This document shows, piece after piece, positions 18,238-28,814 of a stretch of 64,000 nucleotides of DNA. Source of the DNA: JAEUKA01 sp044228505. Lineage in GTDB: Bacteria > Myxococcota_A > Polyangia > Palsa-1104 > JAEUJZ01. Position 1 is the stretch's first letter; each line of letters begins with the position of its first letter. The position numbers were made by a program, and so were the translations under genes. The DNA lies in the NCBI GenBank assembly GCA_044228505.1, contig JBGAUT010000001.1, positions 313,136 through 377,135 on the forward strand. Reading direction: 5' to 3'. The notes under the pieces are model-generated. The model was given only the letters and a program-made list of their open reading frames with translations. It ran no database searches and had not been told where the DNA came from.

Positions 18238-20964
18238 TCACTGCGATTCGAGAAGTCGCGATGTCTCCCGAAGGACTCCCTGATACCGCTCCGTAAGTAG
18301 GGGGTTCCCCTTGATTCCTTCCCTCAATGCGTCCTGCGCACTCTGCAAGATCCCACGTCGGTTCTTCGGATTCCGTTCGTTGCGCGCTTGGATGGACAGG
18401 AGCGCACCCCGCAGTGCGAGCCCGCGAGGCAAGTTTGGTTTGCTGGCGAGCGCCTTTGCGACCATCGACAGCCCATGCTCGATCTGGACTTGGGGTCGGG
18501 TTCCCCGCTGGGTCAGCGCTGTGCCCAGTTGCAGCGAGATCGCCGCCGAGGACAGCATCGAGTCAAACTCATCGGGAGGCATCTGCGCCACCGCTTGCTG
18601 AGCGAGCCGATGGGCGCGTTCCAGCTCCGGCAGGAATGGCTTGGCTTGTGACTGGTGCCACTGTGACTGTGCAGCAAGTAGTCGTGCTTGGACATCAATG
18701 CAGTAAGGATCGGGTTCTGGCGGACCTACACAACCGGCAATGGCGGTCAGACCAGCCGCAATGGCTGCCGTTGGATCTTGACCGCGACTTAGGAGCTGCA
18801 GGGCTTCATAGTGATAGACAATCGCAATATAACTCTGCATCTCCGTGGATGGGCCGCTGATTTTCATCATGGCTTCACAGGCTGAGACGGCGGCTTTTCT
18901 GGTGTTTGTTAAATCAGTGTTAGTCAATAATTCATAAAAAGCCTGGTTCATCAGAATGGTTCCGATGTTGCCGTAGGCAAAAGAATAATTCCTATTGATC
19001 TGCAGTGACCGCTGAGCCGATCGTAGACCTGTCGCTATCCAATGCGCTGGGTTCTGTCCATGCTCGATCAGCCAGGTGGTGGCACGCAAGCTCGCTGCGG
19101 CGATTGTATTCAGTGCGTAGATGTATCCAGGGTCAATCTCCAGTGCTTGCTCCGCTAGCTTCACTGCTTTCGTGATGGTGTCGAGTGGGTCACTATTGTT
19201 TTGTTGCTGCAACTTTGATTCGGCTAGTAGTGCAATGGCGTGATCGTTGTAAGCCCAAGGAAATCGTGGGTTGATATTTGTAGCATTTGTGAAATTGAAA
19301 TACGCCGATGTCAGTAGTTCACGAGCAAATTTGTTGTTGTTTAGTTTGTCTTCTGCTAGTCTGAAATTAGCAATTCCGGTGCTTTCATGTGCATAGGAAT
19401 CATCAGGGTGATGATTTATCGCAGCAATGCCTTCCGCGAGATGGCGCTTGCGGGCTAGTTCCGTCAGTTCATTCGAAAGATGCCGTTTTGCATAATCGCT
19501 GAAGAAGAAATACGCAAACGCCTTCTTCGTATGCCCGTGCGACTCCTTTGGCGCTGCGATAAGGGCTCTGTCTGAGGCGGCTAGTGCCTCTTGTAGGTGG
19601 GCTTCTGGGTTTCGTCCTCGGAAGTAGTCCATCTCTTCCCACCGGATGTACGCTTCGGCCAGTGCTTCGTGGACGTTGTGATCGCTGCGTCCGATCTCTG
19701 CGGCTTGTTTGTATCGTTTGACGGACTCTGCAAAGCTCTGTTCGGCGGGGTCGTGTTCGCCGCGATCTCGCTCGGCGCGGGCTCTGGATAGGAAGACATC
19801 TCCGCCCAGCTCGACGGCTTCGTACATCCAGGGGGCTTGTTTGTAGGCTTTGTCCGCGCTCTGTAACGCTTGGTCGTACTGCTCTTGGTAGTACGCGACC
19901 AGTCCCTCGACATAGGTAGACGAAACACTGCGGAGTCCGCGACTCCTTTCCAAGTAAGACAGGGCCGGGCGGAGCAGCTCCTGATCGAGCTCTGCTTTGC
20001 GTTTCTCGAAGAAGCTCTTGTCGCCACTCTTTCTGGCGTCATCGAGCGCTTGGGAATACAGCGCACCGAGGGCTCTGCCGAGCGCGTAGTCAAGCTCCAG
20101 GTCTTTGTGACCCAGCCGCTCTGCTTGTTGCAGTTCCTCATACGCGGGCTTCCACTCATGCAGCGCCAGCAGTCCGCGACCCCGCGCATAGGCACCAAGC
20201 CTTGGACCAATATCAGGATGCCGTTTCAGCTCGGTTTCGATCTCGGCCATGCGGTCGCGGACGAGCTGCTTTTCGTAGCTGGTGTCATGTAGCGGCAGCA
20301 GATACGCGGTGCGCGCCACCCACTCCAGATCTTTGACAGACTGACCGATCCAGCGCGCCAGCTCTGCTTGCTCTTTGGCGCGACGTTCCTTCTGAATCGC
20401 GATGAATCGCGCCCGAATCCCAAACCCGGTCGCGGTGAGCACAGTCACGAGCAGAATCGCACCCAGCGTCGCGAGCGTCTTATTGTGACGGGCCCAGTAG
20501 CGGAAGCGATAGGAATAGCTAAGCCGCCTCGCTTCCACTTGTTGCGCAGACAAATACCGCCCGAGATCATCGGCTAGGGCCTTGGCGGACTGGTATCTTT
20601 GCTCGGGCTCTTTGTTGAGACACTTGCTGACCACCAGCTCGATCGCTTCGGGAATCTCAGGGTTCAGACTCCGCAGCGGAGATGGCGGCTCGTTCATCAC
20701 CTTGAGCAGGATGTTCAGAACCGTCTGGTCTTCAAACGGAGGCCTACCACACAAGACGTCATACATCGTCGCACCCAGCGAGTAGACATCGCTGCGCCGA
20801 TCCAGTCGTCGTGCCTCACCTCGTGCCTGTTCTGGCGACATATAGGCCGGTGTACCCATCACCGCGCCGGACTCTGTCAGTCCATGGGAATCGCCACTTT
20901 CCCGCGCCAACCCAAAGTCCATGATCACCGGACGCAGACTCCCAGAAGGAGACCGCTCTACCAT
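18238..20964 (-). pseudogene. Ser/Thr kinase-TPR gene lacking its N-lobe (broken paralogue)
   Basis: The visible protein (908 aa) starts just before DFG (VIMDFGLARE), continues through the activation segment and C-lobe (TPAYMSPEQARG, DRRSDVYSLGATMYD), a membrane segment (about residues 165-185) and a long TPR-like region. No Gly loop, lysine or intact HRD is encoded. Reading back from the first Met gives TDHQPSN where HRDIKPSN is expected, and then a stop at 20992-20994. The whole protein parallels the intact kinase at 22190-25525 on the other strand. It cannot be an active kinase as written; translation of the remaining part is possible. A stretch at about 18900-19500 is clearly AT-richer than the flanks. 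Confidence 0.75.
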
Positions 20965-21264
20965 GATGTTGGACGGCTGATGATCCGTTCTTCAGTTCTC
21001 GTCGAAAGCTGCTGTTTTGCATCATAGGCGGGAAGTACGTGGGAAAACGCTATGTCGCTTGATGGTCGACAGCAATGGCTTCATTCCTACATCGTTCCGT
21101 TGCCGTTTCTGCCATCCGGAGGAGTGCTAGTTGGTGAGCTTGGGGGGCTTGGATGATTCGCTCGTCTTCCGTGCGCGAGCGTCTTTGGCGTTTCGGTGGA
21201 TCAGGTTTTGTTGAGTCGGGTCAGACTGCACAGCGATGGACTCCCGATGGGTTCAGGTGGCCAC

Positions 21265-21888
21265 TCAGTCTTCACCGCACAGCTTGCGTAGCGCTGTGAT
21301 TGCGGACTCCGCATCAGCCAGGAGCCAACGCACTTTGTCGTGGTCGCTCATTCGCCCGGAGGGGCTATTCGCCCGCTTGATGAGATCACGGAGTGGCTCG
21401 ATTCGCTTCAGTACTTCGCTGCATGAAACGGTCGAGCCCTGAACCGAATCCTCGGTCGGTAACCACGGGAGAAGTAGCTCCATCTCACGCTGCTTGTCGA
21501 CGAACTGCTCGCGCTGGGTGGCAAGCTCCTGCTCCAGACTTGCCACCCGCCCCCGTAGTTCATCTCGCTCTTTGTGGAGTCTGGCGACTTCATCGGCGAG
21601 CCCATCCTGCGGTTCAATGATCAGCTCTGCGGAGATCTCATCGGCAGTCACCGCCAGTCCATCACGTACAGAGATGGTCGGAAGCAGCATCGTGGGTCGA
21701 TCATGAAAGGCAACTCTTGGGGTTGCATCGGCCAGCGCTTGCTGCAGAGCCCGCGCGCGCGCATGCTCGGCCTGGACGTGCTCAAGAGTCTGGGTCTCCT
21801 CCGAGTGAATCGTGGCCGACCCCGGTTGGTGACTGACTCCCGCCAAAGCTTCCTCGCTATTGGTTGTTCTAGAACGCTTGCTTCGCAT
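21265..21888 (-). CDS. Coiled-coil protein of unknown function
   Basis: 207 aa. The middle (about residues 95-140, EVARLHKERDELRGRVASLEQ) is a strong coiled coil; the rest is polar with no membrane segment or signal. GGAGG lies upstream of the ATG, with long spacing. It stands between a Gly-loop kinase fragment (21950-22046) and the broken kinase C-lobe, all on the minus strand, so it may have arrived with the rearrangement that destroyed that kinase. No family recognised. Confidence 0.5.
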   Translation of the reverse strand: MRSKRSRTTNSEEALAGVSHQPGSATIHSEETQTLEHVQAEHARARALQQALADATPRVAFHDRPTMLLPTISVRDGLAVTADEISAELIIEPQDGLADEVARLHKERDELRGRVASLEQELATQREQFVDKQREMELLLPWLPTEDSVQGSTVSCSEVLKRIEPLRDLIKRANSPSGRMSDHDKVRWLLADAESAITALRKLCGED

Positions 21889-21949
21889 GAGCTGTCTCTT
21901 CCTCCGTGATCTCGGTCACTCGATTGCGCTGATACCCTCGTTACGACAG

Positions 21950-22046
21950 GGGCCTCGTTGAGTCCTTGGTGGACAGCTCCCATCCCTCCTGCGGTGAGGA
22001 GGCGCATGACGCGGTATGAACCGACGAGCGAGCCTGGGTCCAGCAT
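21950..22046 (-). pseudogene. Kinase N-terminal fragment (Gly loop only)
   Basis: From ATG 22046 the frame reads GSLVGSYRVMRLLTAGGMGAV (given here in part), a typical start of a Hanks kinase N-lobe with GGMGAV Gly loop. After AVHQGLNE the similarity ends and no lysine or helix C follows. It is probably the displaced 5' end of the broken kinase at 18238-20964. Confidence 0.5.
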
Positions 22047-22189
22047 GAAGGTGCCCAAGATAGCGCGAACCCCGCAGAAAGACGGCAGAGAAAACAGAAC
22101 ATTCCGGGTCGAGGTTCGATATTCCGTTGTTCCGCTGCTCCTCTCGTCTAGGGATGCAGACGCGACCGCTGAGTCGATAGGAGATCTGA

Positions 22190-25100
22190 TTGGCCGATCT
22201 TCGCCCAATTGGCGTACAATCACACATGGTCATTCCATCTCGCGGCAAGGCTCTAGGGCTGGCAGTTGGCACAGAGGATGGATCGGACTCATCAGCTGAG
22301 CCGAATACCGATGGGCATCCCGGTGACCTGCCTTTTGGGGACACCCAGGACGGGGCGCTGGCCGCAACCGATGCAGGTGCGGAGATCAGCGCGAAAGCAG
22401 CGAGCCAAACCAGGACACTTGTGTTCCCTGTGGTGGATTGGGAAAAGTACGAGTTCCAGTCCCTCCTTGGGCGCGGCGGAATGGGAGCGGTCTACAAAGC
22501 ACGGGACAGGCAACTTGGCCGAATCGTTGCGCTGAAGTTCATTCGCGGAGACAGTCCATCCCTGGTGCAGCGGTTCGTGCAAGAGGCCCACGCCCAGGCG
22601 CGTCTCGATCATCCCAACATTTGTCGAGTCTATGAGGTCGGCCAAGTCGACGGTAAGCCGTACATAGCGATGGAGTTCGTCGAGGGACAGTCGCTCTCAG
22701 AGGCTCGCCACAGGCTGAGTCTGCACGACAAGGTACAGCTGATCCGTGACGCCGCATTGGCGCTGCATGAAGCCCATCGCATCGGTATCATCCACAGGGA
22801 TATTAAGTCGGCCAACATCATGGTCGAAAAGCGGAAGGATGGGGGCTGGCGGGCGGTGGTGATGGACTTCGGATTGGCGCGGGATGAGAGCGAGAGCCGG
22901 GATCTGACGCAAACGGGCGCAGTGATCGGCACTCCTGCTTATATGCCTCCCGAACAAGCACGTGGAAACGGTCGGCATCTGGATCGTCGTGCGGACGTGT
23001 ACAGCCTTGGGGCGACGCTCTATGAGTTGCTCACCGGTCGACCTCCGTTTTCTGGACCAGAAGCGGTCGATCTGATTCTGGCAGTCCTTCACGACGATCC
23101 GAAGTCGGTACGATCGATTGCTCCTTCTGTTCCCGTAGATCTTGAAACGATTGTGCTGAAGTGCTTGGCCAAGGAGCCAGGGCAACGCTACGACTCGATG
23201 CGAGCGCTGGCGGATGACTTGCAATGTTATATCGACGGTGAGCCGATTCATGGAAAACGGAGCAGTCTGGGCTATCGGTTGCGGCGGTATGTACGTCGGC
23301 ACCGAGGTCTGGTCGTTCTGGGCGTGATTGCAGCGGTGGTCACGCTCACGTTGGGGGGCTTGGGAATCCGGACAGAGCTTCGTGCTCGACGGCGGGCGCA
23401 GCTTGCGCAGCAGCTTGGGCAAGACATTCGAGACATGGAGCTGTTTATGCGGCTCGGATACGCTTTGCCGATTCACGACATCCGTCGAGAACAGGCAGTG
23501 GTACGGGCGAAAATGGACGGGTTGTCTGCGCGACTACGGACGGCTAACGGGGACTCTGCTGCGGCGCTGCATTACGGACTGGGGCGCGGACATCTGGTGC
23601 TACGCGAATACTCCGATGCTCAAAGAGAGCTTCAGGCCGCCTTACAAGCAGGCTACCAGAGTCCCGAACTCCGAACCGCACTCGGACTCGCGCTCGGGGA
23701 ACGCTACCGACAAGAGCTAGAGCAGGCCAAGCGGTTTGGCAACAAGAAGTGGATCGCTCAGCGCGACCGGGAGTTGACGGCAGAGTTTCTGAATCCTGCT
23801 CTGTACTATCTTCGGGATACTCCCCAAGGCGTAGAGAATCCGTCCTATGTGCAAGGGCTCTTGGCGTACTACCAAAAGCAGTATGAATCGGCGGTGACGC
23901 TCGCAAAGCGCGCCCAAGCAGAGACGCCCTGGCTCGCGGACCCATGGGTTCTGGAAGGCGACGTGTACCAGGCCCAAGGCCGTCTGCTTCTTGCCGAAGG
24001 GAAGTACCGAGAAGCGCGTGAACTGCTGGTGCGAGCCAGCGCACGTCATCAATCTGCTGCCGCCATCAGCCGCAGCGATGGCTCTGTCTATGAGGCCGAG
24101 GCCAACGATTGGATTCGCGTGATGGATGCTGACGCAAAAACGGGTGCTCCTGTGCTGGATGCGTGGAAAGCAGCCAGTGGAGCGGCGAACCAGATCATGA
24201 TCACCAATCCGCAACAGGCCACTGGTGCTGTGTTAAAGGCCTGGACGAATTGGAGATTTGGAAATACAAAACTGGCTCGCGGCGAGGATGCCAAGGAGGC
24301 ACTAGAAACATCTCTGAAATCAGCTCAAATGGCACTTGAGCTAAACCCGAAAGACTGGCAACCAAATTATTTCTATTCTCTGGTCTTATCCACCTTGGCT
24401 GACCTTCCTGGAACGTTAGAAAAAGATCAAATCGCACTGAAAAACCAGAGCATTACCGCGCTCCGCCGAACGATAGAAATTTTTCCAAACAGCATCTGGG
24501 CTTGGCATGATTTGGGGAATCAGCTTCAGTCCCAACTAGAAGAGAAGATTCTTCACGGAGAATTCGACGAGAAGCTATTTTCTGAGGCTGAGGCGTGCTT
24601 TACCAAGGCCGGTCAGATCGAGTCCAACTATTTCCCTGCCCCCATGGGATTGCTTAGTTTATATTCTGACAAAGTCTTGTTTCAATACCATCACGGACAG
24701 TCAATTGATAAGGAATTTGAGCTTGCAATCAGCGCAGAGAAAAACGCATCATCAATTAATAAAAGTGAATATTTTGTTTATGCGCTCGGATTTACTGTGT
24801 TGATGTATAAGGCAGAGCTGATTTCATGGTCTGCCGAAGTGCCAGCATCGCTTATGACGCAGCTCTCTCAGAAATTGGCAACTCTTCAAGCGGCGGAAGC
24901 AGCGGCATCGGTGGATGATGTGTTCTATCCGTTCCTGTGTGTTCTCCGTGCATCGAACGAGCTACAGGCTGGACGAGATCCAAAACCTGCGATTGAAGAG
25001 GGCCTGCAGGCCATCGCGCAGAGTCGCAAGAAGGCACCCAAGCTCGTGACGCTGTTTACTGCAGAGGCAGCACTGCATCTGCTGGCGGGCCGATCGGCGG

Positions 25101-25525
25101 GACTTGTTGCACAAGCAGAGGAGCATTGGCTGCGGGCAGTGACAGCAGCACAGAAGGCCGTAGAACTCGGTCCGCAGGACGCCGATGCACATGGCCGACT
25201 CTGTGAATCTCTACGCTATGCAGCGACGGGCCGGGTCCGACGACCACGGCTCCCGGCTGCCCAGGCTGTGGAAACACATCAGTGGATCGATCGCGGGCTC
25301 AAGGAATGCGCCGCCGCGTTGGCGATTCATCCAACGCTGGCGCTGGCGTACGCAAATCGTGGCGCGCTACTCACCCTTCAGGCCGAACAGGAACCAAACT
25401 CGACCACGCGACAAGTCATCGCTGGTTCCGCTCGGGAGCCGTTAGAAAAGGCGCTCACCATCAATCAGTGGCGTCGTCGTGAATGGGGCCCTCTGTTGAC
25501 CGCTGCGAACGCGATCCGCCCTTGA
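22190..25525 (+). CDS. Transmembrane Ser/Thr protein kinase with TPR-like sensor region
   Basis: 1111 aa. The start is TTG 22190, which has AGGAG six bases upstream; GTG 22214 and ATG 22226 are alternatives. An ~85-residue acidic/Ser-rich leader precedes a complete kinase domain: GRGGMGAVYKA Gly loop (94-104), K116, HRDIKSAN (202-209), DFG (226-228), GTPAYMPPEQARG. One membrane segment follows the domain (about residues 370-395), then ~700 residues of TPR-like helical repeats to the end. It is the intact counterpart of the broken gene at 18238-20964 and is divergent from it. The segment 24250-24850 is AT-richer than the flanks. A hairpin follows the stop. Confidence 0.9.
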   Translation: MADLRPIGVQSHMVIPSRGKALGLAVGTEDGSDSSAEPNTDGHPGDLPFGDTQDGALAATDAGAEISAKAASQTRTLVFPVVDWEKYEFQSLLGRGGMGAVYKARDRQLGRIVALKFIRGDSPSLVQRFVQEAHAQARLDHPNICRVYEVGQVDGKPYIAMEFVEGQSLSEARHRLSLHDKVQLIRDAALALHEAHRIGIIHRDIKSANIMVEKRKDGGWRAVVMDFGLARDESESRDLTQTGAVIGTPAYMPPEQARGNGRHLDRRADVYSLGATLYELLTGRPPFSGPEAVDLILAVLHDDPKSVRSIAPSVPVDLETIVLKCLAKEPGQRYDSMRALADDLQCYIDGEPIHGKRSSLGYRLRRYVRRHRGLVVLGVIAAVVTLTLGGLGIRTELRARRRAQLAQQLGQDIRDMELFMRLGYALPIHDIRREQAVVRAKMDGLSARLRTANGDSAAALHYGLGRGHLVLREYSDAQRELQAALQAGYQSPELRTALGLALGERYRQELEQAKRFGNKKWIAQRDRELTAEFLNPALYYLRDTPQGVENPSYVQGLLAYYQKQYESAVTLAKRAQAETPWLADPWVLEGDVYQAQGRLLLAEGKYREARELLVRASARHQSAAAISRSDGSVYEAEANDWIRVMDADAKTGAPVLDAWKAASGAANQIMITNPQQATGAVLKAWTNWRFGNTKLARGEDAKEALETSLKSAQMALELNPKDWQPNYFYSLVLSTLADLPGTLEKDQIALKNQSITALRRTIEIFPNSIWAWHDLGNQLQSQLEEKILHGEFDEKLFSEAEACFTKAGQIESNYFPAPMGLLSLYSDKVLFQYHHGQSIDKEFELAISAEKNASSINKSEYFVYALGFTVLMYKAELISWSAEVPASLMTQLSQKLATLQAAEAAASVDDVFYPFLCVLRASNELQAGRDPKPAIEEGLQAIAQSRKKAPKLVTLFTAEAALHLLAGRSAGLVAQAEEHWLRAVTAAQKAVELGPQDADAHGRLCESLRYAATGRVRRPRLPAAQAVETHQWIDRGLKECAAALAIHPTLALAYANRGALLTLQAEQEPNSTTRQVIAGSAREPLEKALTINQWRRREWGPLLTAANAIRP

Positions 25526-25544
25526 GCATCCCGCTTCACTGTGA

Positions 25545-25581
25545 TTCCCGAAAACGGTTCCGCAGATCGGTTTTTCGGGAA
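25545..25581. terminator. Hairpin downstream of the kinase gene
   Basis: TTCCCGAAAA (25545-25554) pairs perfectly with TTTTCGGGAA (25572-25581) around a 17-base loop, 19 bases after the kinase stop codon. There is no long U tract after it, so it is a possible rather than a textbook terminator. The rest of 25526-25837 shows no convincing gene. Confidence 0.5.
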
Positions 25582-25837
25582 CAGGAGTGAGCATAGAGCG
25601 CAAGCTCATAGAAGGTTATGAGAATAATAAGCGTACCCGCCTCCGCTATGCTCTGTTCTATGACTATAACGGACACAGGATTTCATCCTTTCTTTGCGTA
25701 AAAGTGACGCTTCAATCGCCTTTGCAGCGTCGGTTCGCGTTGTTACACTCTCTAGCTGGCTGCGATTGCCTGAATGCAGACGATATCGATAAAGATACAC
25801 TGGAATTTGTGCAATTTGCGCTGGCTCTAAAAGCGGT

Positions 25838-27097
25838 TCATCGCCCAATCGCGTGGGTAGCGGGCAGGACTGGGTAGAGGTTGAGGCCGCCGAGGTGGAA
25901 TAGCAGGGCGGTACGGAGATTCCGGAGGTTGCGGTAGCCGTAGGCGCGCTTGCTGAGGGTGGCGATGGCGTTGTTGAGTCCTTCGCAGGTGGCGCTGGTG
26001 ATGCGGTGACCAAAGTAGTTGAGGATTCCCTGTGCGTGCGCAGCGACGAGCCGTGCCAGATTCCTAATCGGAGCCAAACCGCTGCGATGGGCCCACTGTA
26101 GCCACATAGACAGGTGCTGTTTGCCAGTCTCTTCGTCGGGACAGGCCCACAGCGCACGCAGGCTCTCCTTAAGCGCATAGGCCTTGCCGGTCTTGAGCTC
26201 TGCTTGCTTGAGCGCCTCAAATCGCTCCTGATAGCGCGCAGGTAGGTTCTCCTGTGCGTAGCGAAACAGCGTCTGCGTCGAGCTGAGCCGCTGGTCTCCC
26301 TTCGCCCTCAGCTCGCGGTTCTCTTCCGCTCGCACTTGGTCCACTGCGCCATTGGCGTGCTGCATGATGTGGAATCGGTCGTACACCAGCTTGTAAAATC
26401 CGTTCGGTATCGTCGAGCACACCACCCTCGTGTACGGTTCCCACATGTCCACCGCCACCGCTTGCACCTGCGCGATCTGCTCGGCTGGGAATTGCAGAAA
26501 GTAGCTCCGCAGCGGCGCGTCCTTTCTCGTCTCCAGCGCGTCCACCACAGTCCCCTGTTCGAGGTCATACAGCACCGTCAAATACGGATGGCTCTTCCCC
26601 ACATGTTTGTCGTCGATTCCTAACTCCTTTGGGAGTCGGGGTTCCCTCCGCGCAAGGCCTCTGTCGACGGCACGCTCCAAAAGGAGCATCGCCTCCTTCC
26701 AGCTCAGTCGCAGAATCTTCGCAGTCCCAACCACCGTACTGTGTCGCAAAATCTCGACGCACAATCGCTCAAACAGCAGAGTGAACCGACTCCGCGGCTC
26801 AGCCCACGGCACCGCGACCTGCTGGACTCCGTGCGTCGGACACTTGATGCGAGGAATCCGCGCATGCAGATACGTCAGGAACTGACAGCTATCCAGATGT
26901 CTCCACGTCCGCTCGTCGCTGTGATCGTACACAGCTCCCTGATGAGCACACTGCGGACACTGCCACACGCACCCCGTCGGATGCTCCACCTTCACATCGA
27001 CCCGCAGTTTCTCGACGGAAAGCTCGATGCTCTCCACACTCCACGGCTTCACCAAACCCAGCAAGTGAAAGTACAACTCCGTATCGCGCATCCCCAC
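25838..27097 (-). mobile_element. ISL3-family insertion sequence transposase
   Basis: 419 aa. The N-terminal zinc-binding block (CPQCAH, then a third CPTHG cysteine) and the C-terminal layout are typical of ISL3 transposases. Candidate DDE residues are in GIDDKHVG, VAVDMWEPY and TCEGLNNAI, with helical insertion between the last two. The frame is intact. I could not fix the element ends: GGCTCTAAAAGCGG (from about 25820) and GATTTGAAAGCGG (reverse strand near 27160) share only AAAGCGG, so terminal repeats are unproven. Confidence 0.9.
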
Positions 27098-27210
27098 ACG
27101 CTACCGAGCTTCTCCGTCGACGCAACCCCCTTCTCTTCATGCGTCCGCTTTCAAATCTTGATGAGTCCGTTTTCCCTAACAAATGAATCCGCGTCTCACG
27201 GAGTTGGGCG

Positions 27211-27810
27211 ATGAACCCCAGATCCATCTTGAGAAATTACGTGCAATGGTTGGAAAGCGATGCTTCGCGGCCGCATCCTCAGCTGATTATTTGCGACTAT
27301 GTTGAAGAGGTGCCTCTGGTTGAAATTGCTATCAGACTTAGCACCAACAGGTCTTGTCAAGATCTTTTAGCGGGCATCCAAGACATCCCGAAACCCATCT
27401 TTTCGGAACCACTGGCTCATCTTGGGTGCGGTGCCGATGTCATCGCAGCTGCCTTAAAAGTGGCAGGATACGGCTGCAATCAGGCTGGGCAGTTCCTTCA
27501 AGACAACATCCCTGGGATACCCGGTGAGGTGTTAGGAGGTGCGCTGAAAGGGGCAGGTTATGGTCTGAACGAAGTAGGCGGCTTCCTAAAAGACGCGTAT
27601 AACTACACTGCCGAAGGCCTAAATATTGCGTTAAAGAATATTGGGTATGCTGCGGAAGAGATTGGAGGTTTTTTTCGGAGCCTTGGCGGTGAGTTTGAGA
27701 CTTTCTTCACAAAGACGCTTGCAAATACGGCTGAAAGCGTCGGTGATGTGTTTGTTGATACAGGTAAAAGCGTTGGTAATGCCTTTGAGAGCTTGTTTAG
27801 CGGTTGGTAG
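27211..27810 (+). CDS. Hypothetical protein with repeated amphipathic helices
   Basis: 199 aa. The centre carries three related units: AALKVAGYGCNQAGQFLQ, GALKGAGYGLNEVGGFLK and ALKNIGYAAEEIGGFFRS, about 35 residues apart. They are followed by a Phe/Ser/Val-rich amphipathic tail. Such [AL]K.[AI]GY repeats occur in some uncharacterised myxobacterial proteins; no enzyme motif is seen. It lies just beyond the ISL3 element, is AT-richer than the genes before the IS, and overlaps the open frame of the next gene. Confidence 0.5.
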   Translation: MNPRSILRNYVQWLESDASRPHPQLIICDYVEEVPLVEIAIRLSTNRSCQDLLAGIQDIPKPIFSEPLAHLGCGADVIAAALKVAGYGCNQAGQFLQDNIPGIPGEVLGGALKGAGYGLNEVGGFLKDAYNYTAEGLNIALKNIGYAAEEIGGFFRSLGGEFETFFTKTLANTAESVGDVFVDTGKSVGNAFESLFSGW

Positions 27811-27914
27811 CACTACTTGATCAGATTATGATTCAATCGAGGACTGACCGCAACAAGCGTTTACAGATAGGGAAGTTGGCAAAACATGCATTCAATAGAA
27901 TGGAGGCTGCACTC

Positions 27915-28184
27915 ATGAGCGTCACCTGTGCCAAGAAATTTGTTCAATTGGTCGGCAGTAATTTGTCCTTGCAAAGGGAGCTGGGCCGGTTTTTCGAGAC
28001 GAGTCAAAAGAACAATTGGCAAGGTCTTGTTGACATTGCCAGAGCCAAAGGGTTTGATATGACCATTGCGGAGCTTCAAGATGAAGTTCCGGAACATTTC
28101 TACCTTGGGTTTGGACCTCACCCAGAACTGGGATGGGATAAACCTTCAATGTTGCGTGCCAGCTCTCCTAGATCCTCGTCATAG
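27915..28184 (+). CDS. Nif11-like leader peptide family protein
   Basis: 89 aa from ATG 27915, which has GGAGG eight bases upstream; the frame opens earlier but without a better site. The sequence MSVTCAKKFVQLVGSNLSLQ with LVDIARAKGFDMTIAELQ is the Nif11 leader pattern, found on precursors of ribosomally made modified peptides. The C-terminal tail (LGWDKPSMLRASSPRSSS) has no Cys and no clear GG cleavage site, so it may be a precursor remnant or a non-precursor Nif11 protein. No modification enzyme or peptidase transporter is visible nearby. Confidence 0.65.
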   Translation: MSVTCAKKFVQLVGSNLSLQRELGRFFETSQKNNWQGLVDIARAKGFDMTIAELQDEVPEHFYLGFGPHPELGWDKPSMLRASSPRSSS

Positions 28185-28357
28185 GTCCGCAACGGGTGAC
28201 CCTGGCGACGTTCTTTTTTCTCAGTACGCTGGCTGCCCAAGGTGGGTGGTCTTGTGCAGCGCGTGTTTGACGACGGTCTTGCTGTGCTGGCAACTGAGAG
28301 TGGCTGTGTGGTTACTGCGGCTGCCGAGCGAATTACGATGTAACCAGAGAGCAAGAC

Positions 28358-28726
28358 TCACTCTGCCACCAGCGCGACTTCGGAGCCTTGGACTGGTGCG
28401 GGGCCATTGGCCTTGGCGGTGCCGATCGTATCAGCGTTCCGCCAGCGGTTGGAGCCAGGGTCATAGGGGAGGATGGAATCTACTGACCCGTCAGCGTGCT
28501 GAGTGTCCAGGAAAACTGCCGGTTGGGTGTTACTGCGGCCAGCGTCCGGTTGGGTCTTACTGCGGCCAGCGCGATGAGCGACTACGAACATCCTGAACGA
28601 CTCCGGCTGTGACGTTCTGCAACAGACGACCATCTCGATCAAGGTTGATGTTCGAATCCGGTTCACAATGTCTGTCACGCAGGTTCGTTCAACCTTCAAG
28701 CAGGATAGGAGCAGCTCGGTTTGCAA
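28358..28726 (-). CDS. Doubtful short ORF with a 9-residue repeat
   Basis: 122 aa from a TTG start. It contains AGRSKTQPD followed by AGRSNTQPA, encoded by a 27-base tandem duplication (28519-28571). The C-terminal part (YDPGSNRWRNADTIGTAKANG) looks like a weak kelch-type blade. It may be the remains of a larger kelch-like gene. Region 28185-28357 holds nothing I can support. Confidence 0.25.
   Translation of the reverse strand: MQTELLLSCLKVERTCVTDIVNRIRTSTLIEMVVCCRTSQPESFRMFVVAHRAGRSKTQPDAGRSNTQPAVFLDTQHADGSVDSILPYDPGSNRWRNADTIGTAKANGPAPVQGSEVALVAE
28519..28571. repeat. 27-bp tandem duplication
   Basis: CCGGTTGGGTGTTACTGCGG at 28519 continues as CCAGCG, and the same 26 bases recur from 28546 with one change (GTGT to GTCT). 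A partial third copy, GGTTACTGCGGCTGCCG, lies near 28310. This supports local slippage in a decaying region. Confidence 0.7.
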
Positions 28727-28814
28727 ACCACCTGCAGGAAACAGTTGTACGGTCAGCTATGCTCTATCGCTCCAGAAAAGATAGCAGAGGGATGGTCCTT
28801 GTGGAGCATCTCTG

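Noticed and set aside
22697..23476. Minus-strand ORF of 259 aa inside the intact kinase
   Set aside because: Mirror of a high-GC kinase frame; the kinase motifs on the plus strand are decisive.
25587..25877. Plus-strand ORF of 96 aa downstream of the kinase
   Set aside because: Runs into the transposase gene, lacks family similarity and a good start.
25820..27165. Terminal inverted repeats of the ISL3 element
   Set aside because: Only seven identical bases (AAAGCGG) were found in the two candidate ends, and no target duplication could be set.
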